From Henricia sp. BOLD:AAB3569 (Eukaryota > Echinodermata > Asteroidea > Spinulosida > Echinasteridae), in contig JBBELK010000329.1 in NCBI GenBank assembly GCA_037783545.1, forward strand, positions 2,060,501 through 2,124,500: DNA of 64,000 bases. Reading direction: 5' to 3'. Shown one piece after another: positions 41,001 through 53,000 of this stretch (position 1 is the stretch's first letter; every line of letters begins with the position of its first letter). The position numbers were made by a program, and so were the translations under genes. Below the pieces are notes generated by a model. The model was not told the DNA's origin and ran no database searches. It saw only the letters and a program-made list of their open reading frames with translations.

Positions 41001-44000
41001 TAAGTTAGGCGTAAATCTGTGAACATTTCTGATTTTCGAGATTACCAATGATGTACTGTAAAAGCCAATATTTTCGCGTACAGATATTTTCGCGCATTTC
41101 AACATCACTGACATTTTCTCGAGTTGTTATTTTCGCGGATGGAAATTATATTCACAAAATTGCCTTATTAAAATTACATATTTTCGCGGGGTGTTATTTT
41201 CGCGGGCTCTGTCTGGTGCGCGAAATGCGCGAAAATAAAACCACCGCGAATATTTCAGCTTTTACAGTATACTGCCTTTAACTTAACATTCAATTTCCCC
41301 GACGCAAGTCTAAATCAGTTTTTGGACTAAATAGGCTTAAAGACTTGAAGAGGGTCTTTATACAATAGTGATGTTTTTTCCTCTTATAAAATAACACCTC
41401 AGTCCTCAATGTTATTTCTAGTAGTAATCATGCCCAATATTTAAATACACACATGTTATGAGAAAGCTTATTGTTCGCTTGGATTGTTTTGAGGGCCCAG
41501 CCCTTCAAAGTCAGCTTTTTAGCTGTTGGGGTCACCCTTGTAAAATAAAGTTGAATAAAATAAAATAAATTTTCTGGATTGTAATTTAGAGCGACCTAGC
41601 AGTGCATAAGAAGAAGATAGCGGAAATAGAAGAGTGGTTGCAACAACACATACAGCAGAGAAAACCTGGTCAGCAGGTACGGTAGGGTGTGAATGGCAGC
41701 TAGTCTCACATTATTACCCCTGGTCATTGGGCTCAGTTACATCATTCCATTAACCCTTCTCAACTCCCTGAGGAGCATACAGCCCCAGCTGCCTGTTTCA
41801 TGAGCTAATCAAACACAACAACTGGAACTTCCCTTGCAGGTACCCATTTGCTCCTGGGTGGAGAGAGGCAATTTATGGCAGAGTAACTTGCCCAAGGGCA
41901 CACACACGACTATTGTCAAACCTGCGGAAAGAATTATATAAAATTGGATGGCTTTGAGGGTAATATGAGAATATACCGCACGAGTCATGAAAATACTGAA
42001 CGTGCCGAAATATTATTATTGTTATATAAAATGAAGCGTTGTTTTGAAAGATTTCGGCGAGATTTTTTGTCCGTTTGGTGTTAAAAACTTAAGTTTACAA
42101 CTGCATGTGCTTTTGTTATTGTTGTACAGTATATTTTGTTACTGTACTCTTGCACACACGAGCAATATATTCGGTTGATGCGAGACGCGCGTGTACGCGT
42201 GTGCTTGGGTGCTTGCACGCGCATCAGATTGGGGCTCTGTGCTGCACAGTATCAGAAATGCACGGTATCCGCAAAAGCTTTATTTTGTATAATAATTCCG
42301 TTTACTGGTCGCCACTTATTCTTCCTATAATGACCTCATAACCACCAGCACGAGTAAATATTTTAAAGGGAAGTGATTTCAGGAGTGGAAAACATTCTAC
42401 AATTTCCTTGAAAATACTTAAACCTTTTCTGCCCTGTTCCATAGACTCAATAACACACGGCGTCTCAGCGGCGACCAGTAAACGAAATTCATACCAAACC
42501 TGCTATTAAGACCACCTTTATAAACAGGCCACCTGTTTATAGTGGCCACCCATCTTTGGTCCCAAATGTGTATAATGCTTAAGCAACCTCTATAAAGGGC
42601 CACTTGTTTATAGTGGCCAGATTTTTACGGTCCCGAGGACCGCCACTATATACAAGTTTCACTGTACAACTTCTGGATTTAACCACAGTCGAGAATTCAG
42701 TCGACTATAGTACTCAAGGCATGGTGCTCCAACTGCTCTCAAACATGGCCGTCAATGCAAAAGGTCTATAGAAGAGTGCATGTTATCATTTAATATCACT
42801 CATCAGACATTGTGAACTACGAAACTGACTTTGTATCTTCCGTAGAGGAAAGCCCCTATTCTGCTCTTAACGGGACCAGCCGGTGCGGGTAAAACTGCGA
42901 CCATTCGAGTCCTCGCTAAGCAACTTGATTTAGAGATACAGGAATGGTCCAACCCAACCACAGCGGACTATGATCCTAACAGGATAGCACAGGATAGACA
43001 AGGTAATGTCAGGTTGTTGGAGATTTTTGAGATGTTGAAATTATTTTTATTGTACCGTGTCCTATTTTACATTTTGTATGTATTTCTAATAAGTTGCACA
43101 TCATAACTGTTGGATATCCTTAGGGTATGGTCCAAAAAGTAGAATTTCAGTTTTGTTGTTATTTACTTATCTTAAAGAATAAAATATCCAACTATGGTAC
43201 TAAGTTCGTCTAGCCCTGGCATTTATTTATGACAGATTTCAATGTGATTGGAGGACACATCAGCCAATCACAGACTGTGCTTTTCCAGGACTTCCTAATT
43301 CGTGCCAACCGGTACCCAACCCTTCAACTACTCGGTATTGATACATCATTGCAGAAGCTCTGTCTGGTTGAGGTATTAAAAACCTTCCAAAAGTTTTCTT
43401 CCATTTCCTAAATATAACGGTCTTTCCATACTATACTGAGAAACAAAAGAAAACTGAATTTTCTTTAGAATCTAGTTTAATCAATTTTTTTTAAATGTCT
43501 TTTCTGACCAAGTTGTCTGAATATACACATGACTGTGTGTATATATATGTTACACTTAAACAGCTAGTATACCCCCATCCACGTTTTTTAATTTTTCCTG
43601 TTTATCATGGAGGTGTATGTGTCTACAACACCATCACAACTTGTTTTCCACAAAAAATCGACCCTCTTCACCCGAAATTCTGAAACGCTCGAGGTCACTT
43701 GGTTTGTTTATCAACAGGGTTTTGACGTCATCCTGAGAAACATACAAAACGGCCTGTGCAGTAGTGAATGGAAAATACACAAAGTGAATGTTTATCATGC
43801 CTGTTTTGTCCTTGTAATTCAAAATACAAACGTGAAAAACACTTCCTGTAATATGACAACAGTCTACTATTGAAATTGTGGCTCACAATGAAGCTCTTTT
43901 GAAGTAAATACTGGTGCATTGCGACGGGTGGTTTTGTCACGGAACGAACGGCATTCACAGCGGTCTGTGTGCAGCATGGAACGGTACCTGCGGGCTGTAG

Positions 44001-47000
44001 TTCCCACGTGTTTGAACATCGGCCGGTACAAGTTAGAATGAGCGACTCATTTTTCTCTCTCTTGGTAATAGAAAAGAAAATCTTTCTGCTCTTTTTTTTT
44101 CATAGTGTCTGGTAAAACATACAACCACGCAGCTACTGGGCATATATCTGGCTCTTTGGACCAACAAAATTCTTCCAAAAACACCATCTAACATAGACGG
44201 TTTTCCAAGTTTTTTGCGTGTAAACGTATGGAGCTAACAATCGTGTTGACTTCTCTTTCTCAGGATTGGGTCACGCGCATATCATGAATACCTAATAAGC
44301 GTTTCAGAAATCGCGAAAATCTCATTTTCGAAAACACACTTTTGCTTGCTATTTATCCACTTAAAACCGACAATTAAAAACAAAACAAAAATCCACGTCG
44401 GCAAGAGGGATGTTTGGACTATCGAAAAAAGCTTAACTGCTAGATTTTCCGTCAAGGGGGATTCTAGCTCCTTAAAGTTCGTGTGTGTGCGTTAAGAGTT
44501 CCTACTCCCAGATTGACGCAACATCACACTCTGGCCCCATTTTAGTGCACATTGACACTCCCCTCCCAATATGGGAAGAACTTCAGTCTGTATAGACCCC
44601 TTTGCACCGACGGCCATGACAGGGGGCAAGTTTTAATATTTACATGATGCGACAATAGATTCACAAAGTGCCTACTCGTGCATGATGCACGGTGACAATG
44701 TGACTGCCCCCTGTCATGGCCGCCCGTGCAATAGGGCCTATATCACCTAATCTTCTTTTCTATATTTCTCTAGGACATTCCCAACGCATTCTACAGAGAT
44801 CCACAGAGTTTACACAACATTCTCCATAAATTCAGCAGTACCGGTCGATCACCGTTAGTGTTTATTATCAGTGACAGCTACGGTGGGGAATCTAGTACTT
44901 ACAAGTTATTCCCTAAAAATGTTCAGAGTTCTCTTGGTGTCCATAATATTAGGTGAGTGTAGCCACGCAGGCTAAAGCTAAACATTGGTGTTCGAACATG
45001 AGACCTCTGACGTACTGGGCAGGTGGTCTACCTACTGTTAGAGCTATGAGGTATGGTATACATGTACACCAATCCGTTAACTAAGGTCTCCTTCCCTGTA
45101 CATCCGCCATAGCTGGGGGGCTTCCACTGAATGAACTGTATGTTTTTGCTGTTGCTGAATCTGCATTTTGTTTACTTCGAACAAGTTGCGCGTCTTTGTA
45201 GGGTTGTGTGTACGTGAAGGCGGGCGCGTCACGTGTACGCGAAGGAGGCGCGTCGCGTGCACGCGCGAAGGGGGCGCGTTCGTGCATGTAATGGATGGGC
45301 GCTTTTCGTTCTAACAGCAACTCAAAACGCTCAACCCATGCATTGGATGCCCCCCAGCTATGGCGGATATACAGGGAAGTAGACTTTCGTACCGGATTGG
45401 TCTATACACCAATCCGGTAACTAAGATCTTCTCCCTGCATATCCGCCATAGCTGGGGGGCGTCCAGTGCATGGGCTGTGCGTTTTGTGTTGCTGTTAGAA
45501 TGAAAAGCGCTCATCCATTACATGCACGAACGAGCCTCCTTCGCGTATACGCGACGCGCCCGCCTTTGCGTACACGCGACGCGCCCGCCTTTGCGCGCAC
45601 ACAACCATACAAAGACGAGCCACTTGTTCGAAGTAAACAAATGCAGCTTCAGCAACAACATAAACATACAGTTCATTCAGTGGAAGCCCCCCAGCTATGG
45701 CGGATGTACAGGGAAGAAGACCTTATTACCGGATTGGTGTATACTCCATCAGGTTTTCCCTGAGAACCCATCTTGACTTATAACTCAGCTGGTACAGCAT
45801 CTGCCTGATTTGCCATAGGTCCCGGGTTTGAATCCTAATGAGAACCATATGATTTTGACCTGGTGGTCGAGTGGTTAAGACATCTGCCTTGTATGCAGAA
45901 GGTTCAAGTCCCACCTGAACAGTTTGTAGTGCATATCGCATCATGTATGGGCAAATAAATTCCATTTAAAGAAGTGTAACTGTCATATTTCTTTTCTTGT
46001 GATAACTGCAAGTACTCGCGAGTATTTGTCTACTCGTGAGTAGTTTCAGCTTGAATATTTGAGTAGTATGATTCACTAAACATCCATTGATGTGATTTTC
46101 TTTTCCTACAGTTTCAATCCAGTAGCTGTAACAGATAAGATCAAGCTATTGCCCAGATTGATTCTGTGGGTTTCCCCTGAGCATTTCTTCAGGCTTATGG
46201 GCTACAGTGCCTCGGGCACTTTTGAGAAATCCTTGGTTTCAATACCAGACAGAATTAACAATAATATGGTTTCCTTTGCCTGCAGTTTCAATCCCGTAGC
46301 TCCAACGAGTATGATCAAGGCAATGCAGAGATTAACCAGCAAGGAATCCAATAAGGTATGGATGTCTACTCATAAGGCTAGATTCGCCTACGGCTAGAAA
46401 CACCATAGCCTTTGTTAAGGCCTCACAGCTGGATGAGTCTCGCGCCAGAACGAGAGCGCCACCATGTGACGAGGACGGGACGAGCAGCGCCAGCTGTGAG
46501 GCTTTTGCTGTCCCGGAATTTTGCTACCTGAGAGGTAGCAAAATGCTAATGATTGTATGACACAGTGTGCGTGTTGTGTTGAATAGCTAACCATGCGAGC
46601 CAATCAGGTTCGCGCGCACCGGTTTGTAATCACGCGCGCGCGCTTTACATACAACGCGCGCGCCCGCCAACACAAACATACATTTGCAGCATAACAACGC
46701 ATGGATGAATACTGTAACAGGGGCTGTATACATTAATAAACAATTATTCCGTGACAGCAAAGGCCTCACAAATGGCGCTCCTTGTCCCGTCCTCGTCGCA
46801 TGGTGGCGCTCTCATTCTGGTGCGCGACTCACCCAGCTGTGAGGCCTTAACAAAGGCTAGAAACACCAGGGAATCTCATTACTTTTCATGAAAGAGTGCT
46901 TTGGGATCTTTTAAGTGTGTTACACAACACGCTGGACCAACGACAATACATCCCTTCCAAAGGATGGAGCAAGTGTGTTTAAGTGCTATGCTCAAGGGTA

Positions 47001-50000
47001 CAGGTACCACGGCCGGGTATCGAACCCGTAACCCCAGAGTGTTGCAAGTAGGTGACCCAAACCACTCGGCAACGGTACTCCTACATTCAAGACTCGATTA
47101 AAGACACATTTATTTAAACTGTAATTATCGTTGTTTAGATCAAGGGACGATTTACAGCACCCAGCAAGCAGACCCTTGAAGCCTTAGCTAATGCTAGCGC
47201 TGGGGACATCCGTAGTGCCATCAACGCACTGCAGTTTGCTTGTCTTAAAGGTAACGCTTGACTATAGATAATGCATAGTTCCGAGATTGCCCAGTTAACC
47301 CCGCCCCTTAGATATTGTTGCTATGCACTCACAAGCCATCGCAAAAAAATGGCGACACAGAACGTACAAAGCAACGGGACTCGGCATGTAAAGCACAGAT
47401 TCATTGGAGAAAACTCAAAGGTATTTATGTTTTAGGCTCGACAGTTACCGTAGCACACACTGAGCGAAGGGCTAGTAATGCAGGGATGACATATATTCAT
47501 AAAAATGCGCTTTTCTACCTTTGAACAGCGAATCGCCCGACATTGAAACCAAAATTCACCCGGTCACTGGCACATACAACATACAAACTGTATGGGCAGA
47601 TAATCGCTTGAATGTGTGATGATTGCATCACTTTGACCTTTGTGGGCGCCGTCTGCTAGCTCTGTTCTGATTGGTCGGCGGGTTCGGCTTGATTGACAGG
47701 TCGGAACTATGCATTATAGACTGCTCTAGACCGTATCCATTAGTTGACGTCTTGAGGGGCATCTTTTGTTATTGAGATTGGTCAGTTTGCTCGACTAAGG
47801 GGCCCGTCCATCAGTTCTACATAGCGTAGGAAGAAAGGGGAAGGATGGTCGAGGGCCGCGTAGCACTTTTGATGATCTGTAAAATGTTGACATTTCATGG
47901 TACAGACAAAAACAAAGTTTGTAAGTAGTATTTCAGGGAGGAGGGTTTTGACAAATACTACGCTCTGTAGAACAGTGAAAATGTTGACTACTTTAGACGG
48001 CCCCCAGTTGAGCTATTAGGCAGAAGTTTGGTTCTTTGGGGAAACCTGAGAGACTTCACTTCACCACTGTACCTCATAACTTAGTTGGTAGAGCATCTGC
48101 CCAGAGACCCATAGGATTTTTCTCTCATTTCTTACAGAGTACTTAAAGAGGCTATGTCACGGTTTGCGCATGCGCCAAATCCTTTCATATTTTGACATAC
48201 GTGCGGGCTCAGATGAATGTAGTGCACTTTCGTTACACAACGCCATTGGTGCGTGTGCTATAGTTGTGTACATCGTGTACTTAGCACGTGCCGCATGGGC
48301 AGTGTGTTCGTTCATGAGTGTTTACAATACGCAGAATTCAACTACATTGTGCATCATGTGCGCGCATTTGTTCGATTGCGTGATTAATGTCTGGAAAAAC
48401 ACAATCTTACAGCGGTGGCGGCCACTGTGTCTTTCCAAGGACAGAAGGTATGCTGTAAAATTGCTGTCAGGACCAAATAAGCATGTCAGTTTTGATGGAA
48501 AACAAGGTTAAGTAAATTGCTGTATCCAACCATGTCATTCATATCATTCGATGCCGTTTTGTTGAGTTTTTTGATGGGATGAAAAATCTCTTTTTAACGA
48601 CGGCCGCACACACGCTGATGTCGATGTTTGGCGGCTTAAAAATACGGCAAACAGTGCGATTCCAAGTAAAAAGTAATGCATCAGGACACCACTGCCAAAA
48701 TTACTAAAGAATTATAAGGGATGGCAAAGATTAAATAGGATATGCAAAACCTGGCGACAAAACTTGAAAAAGTTGGCCACACTTTTTCAAGTTTTGCTGC
48801 GCATGCGCAAACCGTGACATAGCCCCTTTAAGTGAAAACGTCACCCTGTGTGAGTTGCCAAGATTACTGGGTCTACACTAAAACCAGTGAACTGTTTCCC
48901 TGTGCTTTAGCAATGGACTTTTTAGATTTACCAGCAAATGTTTAAACCCAGTAACCCTGGCAACTGACATCACATTAGTAGTTTATTTCGCTAGCTCTAT
49001 TTGATGAAACTTATTTCTAAGGCGTGGGTATTTGTTATCATCTTTCTCAGACACTCAAGACCTTGACAAAGCCCTCTCCACAAATCAACCCAAGTCTTCT
49101 AAGAGCCAACATCCAGGGAAAGCATCAACCAGCAAGTCTAAAGCAGTGAAGGGGGACAGTAAAGGCCCTACTGAGACAGCACTGGCCGCTATCGGCGGCC
49201 GGGATACCTCCATGTTCCTGTTCAGAGCGCTGGGGAAAATACTGTATTGTAAAAGTAAGTGAAAGCTTCTTGCAAAATGGAATTTTGAACTAAAATGTCT
49301 TGAAAGAAAATATTCTTTGAAGCTAGATGTGTTCAACCGTGTATTATTTTATTTATTTATTTTTTTAAATTTATTTATTCACCACATCCAACAGCAGAAG
49401 AACCGCCAATTACAGGAATGGGATCAATAAACATAGACATTTGAATAACTATCAACGTCTAAGTTGAATTAGAAACGGCCAGTGACACCAGGGAATCCCT
49501 CCCCTTGCTCTTCACGAAAGAATGCTCTGGGATCTTTAAAGTGCGTTACATGTAACACACTGGACCAACAGCTTTACATCCCTTCCGAAGGACGGAACAA
49601 GTGTGATTAAGTGCCTTTTTTAAACAAGTGTGATTAAGTGCCTTTTTTAAATTTTTTTAAATTTATTTATATACCACATCCAACAGCGGAGGGACCGCCA
49701 ATTACAGGAATGGGAGCAAGTGTGGTTGAGTGCCTTGCTCAAGGGCACAAGTGCCACAACCCGTCACGGCCCCAAATCGAACCCACATTCTAGTACTGTC
49801 ACAGGAACTTGAGTTAGACGCACTAGACCGCTCAGCCATAACACCCCATAGATGTGCTGACATGCTTAGACACTTGTTTGGTATGGTGCCTATTTACCAT
49901 ACAAATGAAACAAACCAAACATTGGATGACCTCTGACACACCGGGTAGATGCTCTAACAGTGGAGCTATGAGGCACAGTGCTACGCCTCCTCAGGTTTTT

Positions 50001-53000
50001 CACCTATGAATCCAATTTTTTTGTTGGTACTGTTTGGTACTAAAAATTTGTCTAACTCCAGCTCAACAAGGGGTAGTACCAGTTTTGGCTAAATGGTCTA
50101 GTTAGACCGTTTTTAGTACTGAAAGTCAAATCTGATAATGGGTCTTTTTTGTCTGATTCAGGGGAACCCAAGACATCCGAAGACCCCGTCCTTCCAGCGC
50201 ATTTGGCACACCATGACCGGGACAGGCTGAGAATCCATCCGGAGGTAAAGATGAAATGAATTGAAAATTCAACTGTAACAAACATTGTGTGCCTTCAACA
50301 TCACGATTTGAAGTTTATTGTATACAATAAATGTTAGCAAAATTTTCCCTAAAATGAGAAAAATGTTTCGCCATATTTGTTACATAACTATTTTTCCCGT
50401 ATTAGGACATCCTGAGATCTCAGGGAATTTCCACTATGCGAAGCGACGTGACAATACCCTGAGGAAATACACGCAAATCTGTGGAGCGAGCCGGCTGTTG
50501 TCTTGAGCCAACTCACGCCCGAGTCATTTTGATGTAATTTAATCAATTCGGTCATGTTATGCCGAAAAGAAACAATTTCTATACTTTCCAGAAATTGTAT
50601 TGGGTTCCGTTTCTTATGACTGTCCCATTCCTACCAAACTTTCAAACAACGAACCTTATTTACTCCGCAGTTGTTCACATTAATAACAGGGATGCACGCT
50701 GACGAATGTAATGGAACGGATTCCCCAGTATGCTTTAAATAGCAGCCAATCGCCGATGCGGACAACGGCCAGCATTACCGAGTACATGTATCACATGCAT
50801 GCACGGTGTTTACAATCTGCGCGCGTTACATTTGAATGCCTGCAATCGTGCTACAATGCACTGCAAGTGTCCTGATTGGTCCAGCAGAGGCGACAAGATT
50901 TCTGTCGCTAGTCCCACCGCGAAATGGGGCCTTTTTCAACAGGGCCACTGTACGCAGGAGTTAGGGAGTGCGTTAAAGGGGCACTGTTGCAAGAGGATGG
51001 TATTAGGACGACCGTTTTGGGTAGAGTGCTTACAGAGACCACTAAAACCACAAAATTGTCGGAAAGAAACTCATGAATTGACACCCATTTTCTCGACCTA
51101 ATTCTCTGAAAAAAATGTTTTGCGACCTAGACGAAAATGGTTTGTGACCTAATAAAAATGGTTTAGAACCTAATAAAAATGGTTTAGAACCTAATAAAAA
51201 TGGTTTTTGACCTAATAAAGATGGTTTTTGAAGCACTTAGCGTTAGGACGACCGGCTATCGGTCGCCCTAATGCGGTCGGTTGTCCTAATACGCCTTTTT
51301 TACCCATAACCGGTCGACCTAAGCACGAAAAAGCAAGTTGGTTTTTTTTTCTTTCCACATAAGTGCAGTATGTATTTGTATATAAGTGCATACCGGACCA
51401 ATAATATTATTAAGGACAAATAAATTTCATTTAAAGTTACAACAATGTAGTTTTAAATAAAAAAGCCCTCAATCTGTGAGCTATGATATTATTTGTTAAC
51501 TGCTCAATATGCTAAGTATTGCAAATTACCCAACACTCGTTAACACATGTTACTCAAAACTTACTCTACTACAACTCTCTGGTCTTTTATAGGATGTCTT
51601 AGAGCACACACACATGAGTAGTGATTACTTCAACCTGTACTTGCATCAGAACTACTTGGACTTCTATGAATGTATTGAAGACGTCGTGGAAGCGAGTCAC
51701 TACTTCAGCGATTCTGATCTCCTCACGTGTGAATGGAGGGTAAGATCTTGATCTTGCTCTGTTCTAATATAGGGCATTTCACATGCAGTGAAATCGATCC
51801 CAGGTCTCAGTGGCTAGTTGATAATTTGTACTACCTGGCGAGACCTGCTACTTCATTTAAATACATGACCTGGGGCTGATTTCACAAAGCACTAAGACGC
51901 GTTTTAGGAAGGGTCACTCTTATCTTGGGATGTTGGTATGGGAATTAGCACGCATTGAACTCGTCATAACTTTTATGAAATCGATCCCAGGTCTCAGTGG
52001 CTAGTTGATAATTTGTAATAACTGGCGAGACCTGTTACTTCATTTAAATACATGACCTGGGGCCTATTTCACAAAGCACTAAGACGCGCTTAGGAAGGGT
52101 CACTCTTATCTTGGGATGTTGGTATGGGAATTAGCACGCATTGAACTTGTCTTAACTTTTATGAAATCGATCCCAGGTCTCAGTGGCTAGTTGATAATTT
52201 GTACTAACTGGCGAGACCTGTTACTTGATTTAAATACATGACCAGGGGCTGATTTCACAAAGCACTAAGACGCGCTTAGGAAGGGTCACTCTTATCTTGG
52301 GATGTTGGTATGGGAATTAGCACGCATTGAACTTGTCTTAACTTTTATGAAATCGATCCCAGGTCTCAGTGGCTAGTTGATAATTTGTACTAACTGGCGA
52401 GACCTGTTACTTGATTTAAATACATGACCAGGGGCTGATTTCACAAAGCACTAAGACGCGCTTAGGAAGGGTCACTCTTATCTTGGGATGTTGGTATGGG
52501 AATTAGCACGCATTGAACTTGTCTTAACTTTTATGAAATCGATCCCAGGTCTCAGTGGCTAGTTGATAATTTGTACTAACTGGCGAGACCTGTTACTTGA
52601 TTTAAATACATGACCAGGGGCTGATTTCACAAAGCACTAAGACGCGCTTAGGAAGGGTCACTCTTATCTTGGGATGTTGGTATGGGAATTAGCACGCATT
52701 GAACTTGTCTTAACTTTTATGAAATCGATCCCAGGTCTCAGTGGCTAGTTGATAATTTGTACTAACTGGCGAGACCTGTTACTTGATTTAAATACATGAC
52801 CAGGGGCTGATTTCACAAAGCACTAAGACGCGCTTAGGAAGGGTCACTCTTATCTTGGGATGTTGGTATGGGAATTAGCACGCATTGAACTTGTCTTAAC
52901 TTTTATGAAATCGATCCCAGGTCTCAGTGGCTAGTTGATAATTTGTACTAACTGGCGAGACCTGTTACTTGATTTAAATACATGACCAGGGGCCGATTTA

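Larger units (their letters stand above)
40385..41325 (+). repeat. SINE family S1, copy c, interrupted
   Basis: tRNA-like head at 40390-40458, body to 40541, then the TTAA element, then the body's end at 41282-41325. Opposite orientation to copies a and b. Confidence 0.8.
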
